Shown piece by piece: positions 41,353 through 49,194 of a DNA stretch of 64,000 nt (within the stretch, counting starts at the first letter, position 1; every line of letters begins with the position of its first letter). Origin of the DNA: Deltaproteobacteria bacterium (GTDB lineage: Bacteria; Myxococcota; Myxococcia; Myxococcales; SZAS-1). The position numbers were made by a program, and so were the translations under genes. The notes beneath the pieces are model-generated. The model saw nothing but the letters and a program-made list of their open reading frames with translations. It ran no database searches and was not told where the DNA came from. Location of the stretch: contig JAFEBB010000024.1 of the NCBI GenBank assembly GCA_018266075.1, forward strand, positions 1-64,000, in the 5' to 3' direction.

Positions 41353-42168
41353 GTGCTGCTCCAGGGCAAGAAGATCCTCATCACCGGCGTGCTCACCCCG
41401 CAGTCGATCGCGTTTGCGGTTGCGGAGCTGTGCATCAAGGAAGGCGCCGAGGTGGTGCTCACAGGCTTCGGCCGCGGCAAGAGCCTCACCGAGCGCAGCG
41501 CCAAGCGGCTCTCGCCGGCGCCCGAGGTGCTCGAGCTGGACGTCACCAAGAGCGACGACTTCAAGGCGCTCACCGACTCGCTCACCAAGAAGTGGGGCAA
41601 GCTCGACGGCGTGCTGCACGCGGTGGCCTTCGCGCCCGAGGACGCGCTCGGCGGCAACTTCCTCAACACGCCGTGGGAGAGCGTGCAGACGGCGATGCGC
41701 GTGTCGGCGTTCTCGCTCAAGGAGCTCGCGGTGGCGTGCAAGCCGCTCATGAAGGACGGCGGCTCGATCGTCGCGATCGACTTCGACAACCAGAGCGTGG
41801 CCTGGCCCATCTACGACTGGATGGGCGTGTGCAAGGCCGCGCTCTGCGCCGTGGTGCGCTACCTCGCGCGCGATCTCGGCCCGAGCAAGATCCGCGTGAA
41901 CGCCGTGGCCGCAGGGCCGCTCTCGACGGTGGCCGCGAAGGGTATCCCCGGGTTCAAGGCGCTCGAGGCCGGCTGGGGCAAGCAGGCGCCGCTGGGCTGG
42001 AGCAGCAAGGATCAGGACGCGGTCGCGCGGACCATTGCAGCCGTCCTCAGCGACCTCATGCCTTCCACGACTGGCGAGATCATCCACGTGGACGGCGGCT
42101 ACCACGCGATTGGCGCGCCGCCCGTGGACACCGCGGCGGAGAAGGCCGCCGATCCGGCAGCGACGTAA
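41353..42168 (+). CDS. fabI: Enoyl-[acyl-carrier-protein] reductase (FabI/InhA-like)
   Basis: 271 residues from a GTG at 41353, which has GGAGG 5 bases upstream; a longer frame reaches into the previous gene but lacks support. It reduces trans-2-enoyl-ACP with NADH, the last step of fatty-acid elongation. The SDR features are KILITGVLTPQSIAF (cofactor loop), VAFAPEDALGG and catalytic Tyr/Lys in YDWMGVCK. The opening and the LTGFGR stretch look closer to mycobacterial InhA than to E. coli FabI. The TAA stop starts a TAAC-N6-GTTA palindrome. Confidence 0.9.
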   Translation: MLLQGKKILITGVLTPQSIAFAVAELCIKEGAEVVLTGFGRGKSLTERSAKRLSPAPEVLELDVTKSDDFKALTDSLTKKWGKLDGVLHAVAFAPEDALGGNFLNTPWESVQTAMRVSAFSLKELAVACKPLMKDGGSIVAIDFDNQSVAWPIYDWMGVCKAALCAVVRYLARDLGPSKIRVNAVAAGPLSTVAAKGIPGFKALEAGWGKQAPLGWSSKDQDAVARTIAAVLSDLMPSTTGEIIHVDGGYHAIGAPPVDTAAEKAADPAAT

Positions 42169-42179
42169 CCGAAGCGTTA
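42166..42179. repeat. 14-bp palindromic site TAAC-N6-GTTA (exact copy 5)
   Basis: TAAC CGAAGC GTTA; the first three bases are the fabI stop codon. A second copy with one mismatch (TCAC CGAACG GTTA, 42182-42195) follows two bases later and lies just after the stop codon of the convergent gene at 42197. Confidence 0.65.
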
Positions 42180-42196
42180 CATCACCGAACGGTTAA

Positions 42197-42406
42197 CTAG
42201 ACGCGCTCCACGCTGCGGTGCAGCGCCGTCTCCTTCACCATTCGACGGAGCGTGAGCACCACGCGGTTCTGCACCAGGCGCATGTCGCGCTGGGCGTCGC
42301 ACTCTTCGCAGAGGTGCGCGCGCCAGCCGCGCAGATCATGGGGCTCCTGGAGGATCCACGTCGAGGTCTGGCCCACCGTCCGACTGCCACAACCCGTGCA
42401 CATCAT
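42197..42406 (-). CDS. Small zinc-ribbon protein (1)
   Basis: 69 residues from the ATG at 42406 with GGAGG 5 bases upstream. Two CxxC knuckles, CTGC near the N terminus and CEEC near residue 32, can hold one zinc. The C-terminal half is helical and basic (LVQNRVVLTLRRMVKETALH). No known family recognised; such mini-proteins often bind nucleic acid or protein partners. Same direction as the second zinc-ribbon gene, 60 bases downstream of it. Confidence 0.65.
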   Translation of the reverse strand: MMCTGCGSRTVGQTSTWILQEPHDLRGWRAHLCEECDAQRDMRLVQNRVVLTLRRMVKETALHRSVERV

Positions 42407-42466
42407 GGCTGCCTCCTCGTTCCCCTCGTCGATCAGTGTCAACGTCCGAGCCAGGAATTCGGCCTG

Positions 42467-42637
42467 TCACACGAAGCGGATCCGGAACCGGAACGGATCG
42501 CCCCAGAGGATGCGCTCATCCTTCGCGCGCTGCGGCGTCACGCGCACCCCACATCCGGCGCAGGTGTAGACGCCTCCATCCACCTGGAACTTCGTGGTCT
42601 TGTTGCAGCGTGTGCAGTAGCGATTCAACGTGGCCAT
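42467..42637 (-). CDS. Small zinc-ribbon protein (2)
   Basis: 56 residues from the ATG at 42637, with GGAGG 6 bases upstream; a much longer in-frame extension (to 42904) lacks a ribosome site and has unusual composition, so I reject it. The two knuckles YCTRC and YTCAGC form a zinc ribbon, followed by a basic and aromatic tail (RILWGDPFRFRIRFV). Probably cotranscribed with the gene at 42197. Function unknown. Confidence 0.65.
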   Translation of the reverse strand: MATLNRYCTRCNKTTKFQVDGGVYTCAGCGVRVTPQRAKDERILWGDPFRFRIRFV

Positions 42638-42957
42638 GGCGGCCTCCATCTGTTCATCGTGGGTACGCACCACGCGCCCGTTCGATTCAACGCCCACCCC
42701 ACCCGACCTCGCCCACCACCGTCGCGTTCCCTGCCGGGTGACAAAGCATTGGGCGTGCCCACGCCTGCCCGCTCGGCAAGGGCGCGAGAAGACGCACGGC
42801 CGCCTGGTTGGCGGCTCTGGCAAGTGCGTCATGCGCTTCCCGGTGGTGTGTAAAAACTGCGGTCGCGCAGTGACGAGAAACGGCAGCGCCGTGAGCCCCA
42901 TCACTGCGGGAATTTACGTGCCGGGCTGGAGGTCTTGCTGCCTGCGGTGGAGGTGCG
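42638..42957. other. 320-base intergenic region, no gene seen
   Basis: This gap separates the leftward zinc-ribbon pair from the rightward phosphoesterase gene and must hold both promoters. I see no convincing gene, repeat or tRNA. There is a locally AT-rich patch at about 42848-42860 (TGTGTAAAAACTG). Confidence 0.5.
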
Positions 42958-43746
42958 ATGAGCATTCGATTGCGACGTCGTGACGATCCGCGTCGGGTGC
43001 GCGGCCTGCACTGCACCGAGCTCGAGCTCGCAGCGCCACATGTCTTGGCCGCGCACGACGGCCTCACCATCGCGCACCTCTCGGATCTGCACGTGGCGCC
43101 GCGCCGGGCCCCGCGCGCGCTGCACCACGCGGTGCGGCTCGCGAACGCGGCGCGCCCGGATCTCGTGGCGCTCACCGGCGACTACGTGTGCTTCTCGGCC
43201 AAGCGCCTCGACGCGCTCCGCCGCGCGCTCGAGCCGCTCGAGGGTCCGGTGGTGGCGGTGCTGGGCAACCACGATCACTGGACCGATCCGGACGCGGTGC
43301 AGCGCGTGCTCGAGGATCTGGGCATCACCGTGCTGCGCAACGCGCACCGCACGCTGCACCTGCGCGGCGAGCCGCTGCACGTGGTGGGGCTCGATGACAA
43401 CGTCACCCGACACGCCGACGTCGCGCGTGCGTTCGCGCAGGTGCCCGCGCGCGGGACGCGGCTGGTGCTCTCGCACGATCCCAACGCGGCCGATGCGCTC
43501 ACCGATCGCGACGCGGCGCTGGTGCTCTCCGGGCACACCCACGGCGGCCAGGTGCGGCTGCCGGGGATCACCAAGCTGCTCGCGAAGCGCGCCGGGCTGC
43601 GCTACCTCGCCGGCCTCTACGACGTGAAGGGCCTGCCGCTCTACGTGAGCCGCGGGCTGGGCCAGTCGCTGCCCTTGCGCATCGGGGCCCGGCCGGAGCT
43701 GGGCCTGTTCCGCTTGCGGCGGGCCCACCTGCGCCTGGCGATCTGA
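42958..43746 (+). CDS. Metallophosphoesterase (calcineurin-like, YkuE type)
   Basis: 262 residues, start ATG with GGAGG 5 bases upstream. The dinuclear metal site is complete: HLSDLHVAP (Asp, His), LTGDYV (Asp), GNHDHW (Asn, His), SHDP and GHTHGGQVRLP. This arrangement is typical of the YkuE/LpxH-like branch that hydrolyses phosphodiesters or phosphomonoesters, sometimes in lipid or UDP-sugar metabolism. There is no signal peptide; the substrate is unknown. Confidence 0.9.
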   Translation: MSIRLRRRDDPRRVRGLHCTELELAAPHVLAAHDGLTIAHLSDLHVAPRRAPRALHHAVRLANAARPDLVALTGDYVCFSAKRLDALRRALEPLEGPVVAVLGNHDHWTDPDAVQRVLEDLGITVLRNAHRTLHLRGEPLHVVGLDDNVTRHADVARAFAQVPARGTRLVLSHDPNAADALTDRDAALVLSGHTHGGQVRLPGITKLLAKRAGLRYLAGLYDVKGLPLYVSRGLGQSLPLRIGARPELGLFRLRRAHLRLAI

Positions 43747-43816
43747 TTGCGCGAATTTGCGGGTGGACGCGCGCCGCCTCGATTAGAACCCGCGTCGCGG
43801 GCTCATCGGAGGCGTC

Positions 43817-44290
43817 ATGTTCGAGGTGCTCAAGCTTTTGCACGTGCTGGGCTGGGCGTCGTGGCTGGGGTTGGCGATTGCCGAGGCCAGCACCGGCGCG
43901 CAGGTGCGTCGCTCCACCGACGCCGGCGGCAAGCTCGCGCTCGCCAAGCTCTGGGCGCGCGTGGGCCGCATCCAGCTCATGACCATGGGCATGGCCGTGC
44001 TCTTCGGCCTGGCGCTCTTCGGCTACGACCTCAGCATGAGCCCGACCGGTGCGCAGGGCTTCATGCGGCAGAAGGCGTACCTCTTCGTGCACATCATGCT
44101 CGCGCTGGGGATCCTCGCTGCGGTGCTGGCGCTGCTCGCGGCCAAGGCGCGCGGCGAAGCGGTGGCCGCGCTCGAGGCGCAGAACGCCGACGGCTTCCTC
44201 GCCCGCTACAAGCGCGCAGCCATGTTCAGCGGAATGATGGCGCTCTGCCTGGTGGCGACGGTGGTCGAGGTGTACCTGCGCTCGATGTGA
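43817..44290 (+). CDS. Four-helix integral membrane protein (CopD/DUF2269-like)
   Basis: 157 residues, almost all membrane: helices at about 3-25, 52-70, 86-110 and 135-155. The opening LKLLHVLGWASWLG resembles the heme/copper-related CopD/DUF2269 helical family, which often has a His in the first helix (here LLHVLG). No other conserved metal residues are obvious. Function unknown. It lies 74 bases upstream of the PilZ gene and in the same direction. Confidence 0.65.
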   Translation: MFEVLKLLHVLGWASWLGLAIAEASTGAQVRRSTDAGGKLALAKLWARVGRIQLMTMGMAVLFGLALFGYDLSMSPTGAQGFMRQKAYLFVHIMLALGILAAVLALLAAKARGEAVAALEAQNADGFLARYKRAAMFSGMMALCLVATVVEVYLRSM

Positions 44291-44364
44291 AAAGCGCAGG
44301 TCGAAAAATTGCGCTCGAAAAATCCTGCTGCATGCTGGTCGCACCCTGTAGCTCGGAGGCGATC

Positions 44365-44697
44365 ATGAATCAGCTCCCGCAGCAGACGACCTCGCAGCCG
44401 ACGCGCCAGCACCCGCGCGTGGCGGCGGACTTCGCGGTCCGGCTCTTCGACGGCTCCAGCTCGGTGCTGGCCCGCGCCCGCGATCTCTCCATGGCTGGCC
44501 TGTCGGTGCACGATCCCGCCGGGATGATCGGCCTGCGCATCGACCGCGTGTCGCTGCACATCCCTGGCGAGCCGTGGGAGCTGGTGCTGCGCGTGCGGCT
44601 CACCCGGCGCGTGGGCGAGACCGTCGCGGTGGCGTTCTCGGACATCGACTGGGACGACATGTTCACGCTGGCCCGCTACCTCTCGCCCCGCTTGTAG
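44365..44697 (+). CDS. PilZ domain protein
   Basis: 110 residues; GGAGG lies 5 bases before the ATG. A single PilZ domain with both c-di-GMP binding motifs: RQHPR (RxxxR) near residue 14 and DLSMAG (DxSxxG) near 43. Such proteins bind c-di-GMP and change partner activity in motility, polysaccharide export or transcription. No output domain is attached, so it acts as an adaptor. The cyclases at 40124 and 53000 could supply the signal. The stop codon is in the loop of a 7-bp hairpin (44688-44704). Confidence 0.92.
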   Translation: MNQLPQQTTSQPTRQHPRVAADFAVRLFDGSSSVLARARDLSMAGLSVHDPAGMIGLRIDRVSLHIPGEPWELVLRVRLTRRVGETVAVAFSDIDWDDMFTLARYLSPRL

Positions 44698-44704
44698 CAA
44701 GCGG
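44688..44704. repeat. Hairpin with stop codon in its loop (end of PilZ gene)
   Basis: CCGCTTG pairs perfectly with CAAGCGG around TAG, the PilZ stop codon. It could act as a weak terminator or slow ribosome release; no U-tract follows. Confidence 0.4.
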
Positions 44705-44787
44705 CCGAGCGCCCGGTTCTCGGGTGCGCGCGCGTCGCGTGCGAGCGTTGGTCGGCGCGCGGCGCTCTGCAATCCGCGCGGCCCCTC

Positions 44788-46167
44788 GTGTCCGCGCCTG
44801 CGCTCAGCGATCCGCATCCCTTCGAGCCGCCGCTCCGGGCGCGCCGGGTTTCCCCACTTCGAGAGACGCTGCGACTCTCCTCCGCCGAGGGGATGCTCGC
44901 GGACCTCTTCACCGCCTGCACCGGCAGCGCCATGCTCACCGCGTGGGGGCTGGCGCTGCACTGCGGGCCGCTGCTCTTCGCGGTGGTGGGCGCGCTTCCG
45001 TCGCTGGCCCAGCTCGCGCAACTTCCGGCCGCCTGGCTCGTGACGCGACGCGGAGCGCGGCACACCACCGTGGCGGCCGTCACCATCGCGCGATTCCTGC
45101 CGCTGCTCCTCGCGCCGCTGCCGTTTCTTCCTGTCGCGCCAGCCACGCAGAAAGCGATCTTCGTCTGCATCGTGGCGGTCTCGGCGATCCTGGCCGTCGT
45201 CGGCAACAACGGCTGGGCGACGTGGATGGGCGAGCTCGTGCCCACGCGGCTGCGCGGGCGCTACTTCGGGCGCCGCACGGCGCTCTGCACGCTCGCGGGC
45301 ACGCTGGGCGCGCTGGGGACGGGGCTCTTCGTCGACGCCGCGCGACGCCGCGGGCTGGAGTCGCACGCGCTCTCCGCGCTCGCGCTGGTGGCGTGCGCGC
45401 TCGGCGTCGGGACCACTTCGCTTCTACGCCGCCAGGTCGACGCGAACGTGGAGCGCGCGATTCCGCGCTGGGCGCAGCTCGTGGAGCCGTGGCGCGATCC
45501 ATCGATGCGGCGCGCGCTGCGCTTCAACCTCGGCTGGAACGCGGCGGTCGGGCTCGCGGCGACGCTCTTCCAGGTGCACATGGTGCGCAACCTGGGCCTG
45601 GGCATGCTCACGGTGTCGATCTACGTGGCCGCGTACGCGCTCGCGCGCATGCTCACCGCGCCGCTGTGGGGTGCGGCGATCGATCGCGTGGGATGCAAGC
45701 CGGTGGTCTTGCTCTGCGCCATGGGCATCGCGGTGGATCCAGCGATCTGGCTGTTCGCGTCGCCGAGCGTGCACTGGCCGCTCCTCGCGGACGTGCTCAT
45801 CGGCGGCACGCTCTGGGCCGGGCTGAACCAGGCCTTGTTTCAGCTCCCGCTGCGCATCGCCCCGCGCCGCGGACGCGCGTTTCACCTCGCGGCGTTCGCG
45901 GCTGCAGGCGGGCTGGCGTTCGCGCTCGCGTCCGCAGTGGGAGGCTCGCTCGCGCAGACGCTTCCCACGCAGGTCGTCGTGCACGGACACGCCCTCTCGA
46001 GCTTCGAGGTGGTCTTCGTGATCTCGACGGCGGCGCGCTGCGCGGCGCTGATGCTCGCGGCGAAGCTCGACGAGCCCGGCGCGCGCGAGGTAGAGGCGCT
46101 GCTCCGATTCGCGGCGGCTCAGGGCCGCGTGCTGCGGCTGAGGGTGCCCGCGCGCACCGCGAAGTAG
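44788..46167 (+). CDS. Major facilitator superfamily transporter
   Basis: 459 residues from a GTG, with about 12 hydrophobic helices. The helix 4-5 loop MGELVPTRLRGRYFGRR is like the domain of MFS proteins formerly annotated as major facilitator MFS_1, and a GAAIDRVGCKPVV loop resembles the second copy of the MFS signature. The substrate cannot be predicted. Its last 49 bases overlap the 3' end of recF on the opposite strand, which is unusual; a shorter 3' end is impossible because both stops are fixed. Confidence 0.8.
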   Translation: MSAPALSDPHPFEPPLRARRVSPLRETLRLSSAEGMLADLFTACTGSAMLTAWGLALHCGPLLFAVVGALPSLAQLAQLPAAWLVTRRGARHTTVAAVTIARFLPLLLAPLPFLPVAPATQKAIFVCIVAVSAILAVVGNNGWATWMGELVPTRLRGRYFGRRTALCTLAGTLGALGTGLFVDAARRRGLESHALSALALVACALGVGTTSLLRRQVDANVERAIPRWAQLVEPWRDPSMRRALRFNLGWNAAVGLAATLFQVHMVRNLGLGMLTVSIYVAAYALARMLTAPLWGAAIDRVGCKPVVLLCAMGIAVDPAIWLFASPSVHWPLLADVLIGGTLWAGLNQALFQLPLRIAPRRGRAFHLAAFAAAGGLAFALASAVGGSLAQTLPTQVVVHGHALSSFEVVFVISTAARCAALMLAAKLDEPGAREVEALLRFAAAQGRVLRLRVPARTAK

Positions 46168-47249
46168 ACCGCGTCGTCGCCGGCGCCCTCGGAGACCAGG
46201 CGCGGATCCGTCGTCGTCAGGAGCGCCTGCCCAGGCCGCGCGCGCAGCGTGTGCATGAGGTGTGCGTTCTTTTGCGGATCGAGCTCGCTGGAGACGTCGT
46301 CGAGGAGCAGCAGCGGCGGACGACCGAGCGCGTCGGCGAGGTTGTCGATCTCGGCGAGCTTGAGCGCGAGCACGATGGCGCGTTGTTGGCCCTGGCTCGC
46401 GTACGCGCGCGCGGGGCGGTCCGCGTGGCGCAGCTCGAGGTCGTCGGCGTGCGGACCGACCGAGGTGAAGCCGCGATCACGATCGCGCGGGAGCCGTTCC
46501 TCCAGGAGGGCGAGCAGCTCCTTCGCCAGCGTGGCTTCGTCGCTCTCGCCCAGGCGCTCCTTGCCCGTCACGCGATAGCCCACCGCGAGCTTGGCGCGCT
46601 CCGTCTCGCCGTCGGCCGTCGAAATCTCGTTGAAGGCCTTCGACGCGCGCGGGGCCAGCTCGGCGAGCAGCGCGCGGCGGCGCGTCCAGAGGCGCGCGCC
46701 CGCAGCGGCGAGCGGCGAGTCGAACGCAGCGATGAGCGCCGGCGCCGCCTGCTCGCGCAGGAGCTTGTTGCGACTGCGTAACGCGCGTCCGTAGGCGCGG
46801 CTCTCTTGCAGGTACGCGGGGAAGCGGTTGAAGACCGCGCGATCCAGGAAGCGCCGGCGCGCCTCGGGGCCTTCCTTCACCAGCGCGAGGTCGTCGGGCG
46901 TGAAGGCCACCACCGACACGCCGCCGAAGTAGGACTCCAGGCTGGGCGCTGGCTTGCCGTCGACGAACGCGCGCCGCTCGCCCTTCTCGACCTCGACCGC
47001 GATGACGCGCGTCGCGCCCTGCAGCGTGAACGTGCCCTCCACCCGGGCCTTGCCCTGGCCGAAGCGCACCAGCTCCGCCAACCGCGCGGCGCGCAGGGGC
47101 TTCAAGGTCGCAAGGAAGTAGAGCGCCTCGAGGAGGTTGGTCTTGCCCTGGCCGTTCTCGCCGGAGATGACGGTCGCGCGCGGGCCGAGGGTGAGCTCCA
47201 CCTCGGCGAGGTTGCGCAGGTCGCGCACGCGGAGCGTGGAGAGGTACAT
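46119..47249 (-). CDS. recF: DNA replication and repair protein RecF
   Basis: 376 residues from the ATG at 47249. RecF is an ABC-type ATPase that helps load RecA at gaps. The Walker A is GENGQGKTN, the ABC signature lies in YASQGQQRAIVLALKLAE, and the Walker B is LLLLDDVSSELD. The N-terminal RVRDLRNLAEVEL stretch is also typical. In most bacteria recF lies between dnaN and gyrB; here it is flanked by an MFS transporter and an ADP-ribosylglycohydrolase, and gyrB is 34 kb away. It overlaps the MFS gene tail to tail by 49 bases. Confidence 0.95.
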   Translation of the reverse strand: MYLSTLRVRDLRNLAEVELTLGPRATVISGENGQGKTNLLEALYFLATLKPLRAARLAELVRFGQGKARVEGTFTLQGATRVIAVEVEKGERRAFVDGKPAPSLESYFGGVSVVAFTPDDLALVKEGPEARRRFLDRAVFNRFPAYLQESRAYGRALRSRNKLLREQAAPALIAAFDSPLAAAGARLWTRRRALLAELAPRASKAFNEISTADGETERAKLAVGYRVTGKERLGESDEATLAKELLALLEERLPRDRDRGFTSVGPHADDLELRHADRPARAYASQGQQRAIVLALKLAEIDNLADALGRPPLLLLDDVSSELDPQKNAHLMHTLRARPGQALLTTTDPRLVSEGAGDDAVYFAVRAGTLSRSTRP

Positions 47250-47316
47250 GCCGCGCGAACCGTAGCGCGGAACGGGACGGCGTGCGCGTGCGGGTGCAAG
47301 CGAGCATGATCGACCG

Positions 47317-48210
47317 ATGTCTTGCTCTTCGGATCCCAACGCCCGACTCGCGCGAGCGCTTCGCTCGCTCGATGGTCTCTCGGTGGGCGACGCGTTCGGC
47401 GAGCGCTTCTTCGGCAATGACGGTCGTGAGCGGGCGCTCGCGCGCGACCTGCCCGCTGGCACCTGGCGAACGACGGACGACACCGAGATGGCCGTCGCCA
47501 TCGTGGACGTGCTCGAGCGAGCGCAGCGCATCGACGCCGATCGTCTGGCGCGTGCCTTCGCGGCTCGCTTTGGCTTCGACTCTGCTCGAGGGTACGGAGC
47601 TGGCGCCTATCAGCTCCTCTCGGGGTTGCGCATGGGCGTGCCCTGGCGGATCGCGTCGGAGTCGCTCTTCGACGGCCAGGGCTCGCACGGAAACGGCGCG
47701 GCGATGCGCGTGGCACCACTTGGCGCCTACTTTGCGGATGACCTCGACGCGGTGGTGCGCGAAGCACAGCGCTCCGCGCACGTGACACACGCGCACCCCG
47801 ACGGCGCAGCCGGTGCCATCGCGGTCGCCGTGGCCGCGGCGTGGGTCGCCAATCCCGAGCTACAGCGCGTCCCGATGTTGGAGCTGGCCATCGCCCGCAC
47901 GCCTGCGGGCGACACGCGCCACGGCTTGTTTCGCGCACAATCGCTGCCAGCGAGTTCGAGCGCAGAGCTCGCCGCGAGCGTGCTCGGGTCGGGTCAGGAG
48001 GTGCTCTCCAGCGACACGGTGCCCTTCGTGCTCTGGGCGGCCTCGCGACACGTCGGTGAGTTCGAAGAAGCGATGTGGAACACCCTGAGCGGCCTCGGCG
48101 ATCGCGACACCACCTGTGCGATGGTGGGTGGCATCCTCGCGACCGGGACGACAGTGCCTTCCGCGTGGCTCGCGCGCCGGGAGCCGCTGCGCCGAGACCC
48201 TTCGGTTTGA
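47317..48210 (+). CDS. ADP-ribosylglycohydrolase family protein
   Basis: 297 residues. These Mg-dependent hydrolases remove ADP-ribose from proteins or dinitrogenase reductase. The metal-binding motifs are present: TDDTEMAVA near 56, HGNGAAMRVAPLG, HAHPDGAAGAIAVA and a C-terminal GLGDRDTTCAMVGGILA (the usual GGDxD pattern has L and R substitutions, but the Asp pair is kept). The target is unknown. It is divergent from recF and has no visible ADP-ribosyltransferase partner. Confidence 0.88.
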   Translation: MSCSSDPNARLARALRSLDGLSVGDAFGERFFGNDGRERALARDLPAGTWRTTDDTEMAVAIVDVLERAQRIDADRLARAFAARFGFDSARGYGAGAYQLLSGLRMGVPWRIASESLFDGQGSHGNGAAMRVAPLGAYFADDLDAVVREAQRSAHVTHAHPDGAAGAIAVAVAAAWVANPELQRVPMLELAIARTPAGDTRHGLFRAQSLPASSSAELAASVLGSGQEVLSSDTVPFVLWAASRHVGEFEEAMWNTLSGLGDRDTTCAMVGGILATGTTVPSAWLARREPLRRDPSV

Positions 48211-48252
48211 AGCCCGCTGGCGCCCAGGTCGCAGAGCGCCGAGAATCGTCCC

Positions 48253-49188
48253 ATGCGACGGATGCTCCTCCTGCCCGCGCTCATCGCGCTCGGCTGCACC
48301 AAGCCGCCGCCTCCGCCGCCCGCGGAGGTGGCGCCCGACGGCGCCGACATCACCTTCGCCTCCACGCCGCCCGGTGCCGCCGTGGAGCTCGACGGCGCCC
48401 CGCTCGACGGGGTCACGCCCTTCACCAAGCACCTCCCCGCCGGCGGCGGCACGCGCAAGGCCCACTTCACCCTCTCGGGCTACGAGCCCACCTCTTCGGA
48501 GTTCATGGTGCCGCTCGCGCCGTACACGGTGAGCGTGACCATGGCCGACGCCGCGAAGGTCGCGGTGACCACCGACCCGCCCGGCGCGCAGGTCACGCTC
48601 GACCGCAAGGTCGCGATCGCCAAGACCCCGGGCCAGCTCCCGCTGCCGTCCGGTGCCCACGAGGTGCTCATCGAGCTCGCCGGCTACGTGCCCCAGAAGC
48701 TGCAGCTCACGCCCGCCCAGCGCGCGCCCTTGAAGCTCAAGCTCCAGCCCGCGGCCATGCTCTCCGTGGACTCGAACCCCAGCGGCGGCCGCATCTACGT
48801 CGACGGCGTGGACACCGGCTTCACCACGCCCTCCACCGATCTGGTGATCGCCGCGAACAAGGCGCACCAGGTGGAGGTGCGGCTGGAGAAGCTCCGCAAC
48901 GCGCCCAAGACCGTGGCCAAGCTCAAGCCGGGCGCGCACACCAGCGTGAAGGTCAAGCTCGCCGACCTGGGCAAGAAGGATCTGTTCAAGCGCCGCGACC
49001 AGCTCAAGAAGCAGCTCGCGGCGCTCGAGGTGCAGCAGAAGTCCTACGAGAAGAAGACCTCCAAGTTCGTCATCTCCGACGCGCACGCCGAGAAGCGAGA
49101 CGAGGAGCACCTCGAGCTTCTGGGCAGCGAGATCGAGCAGCTCTCCTCCGAGCTGTCCGACGTCAACGAGCAGATCGAGAACTACTGA
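48253..49188 (+). CDS. PEGA-repeat lipoprotein with coiled-coil tail
   Basis: 311 residues. A short signal peptide with lipobox IALGC, a Pro-rich linker (PPPPPP), three PEGA-type beta repeats (about 30-100, 100-165, 165-230; for example STPPGAAVELDGAPL, TDPPGAQVTLDRK and SNPSGGRIYVDGV) and a C-terminal coiled coil (about 236-311; RRDQLKKQLAALEVQQKSYEKK). PEGA domains are common on myxobacterial surface proteins and are thought to mediate binding. Probably an outer-membrane lipoprotein whose coiled coil oligomerises. Confidence 0.88.
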   Translation: MRRMLLLPALIALGCTKPPPPPPAEVAPDGADITFASTPPGAAVELDGAPLDGVTPFTKHLPAGGGTRKAHFTLSGYEPTSSEFMVPLAPYTVSVTMADAAKVAVTTDPPGAQVTLDRKVAIAKTPGQLPLPSGAHEVLIELAGYVPQKLQLTPAQRAPLKLKLQPAAMLSVDSNPSGGRIYVDGVDTGFTTPSTDLVIAANKAHQVEVRLEKLRNAPKTVAKLKPGAHTSVKVKLADLGKKDLFKRRDQLKKQLAALEVQQKSYEKKTSKFVISDAHAEKRDEEHLELLGSEIEQLSSELSDVNEQIENY

Positions 49189-49194
49189 TTCGCG

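Noticed and set aside
42467-42904. A long version (145 residues) of zinc-ribbon protein 2
   Set aside because: Its first 89 codons lack a ribosome site and have mixed codon use, whereas GGAGG stands 6 bases before the internal ATG at 42637.
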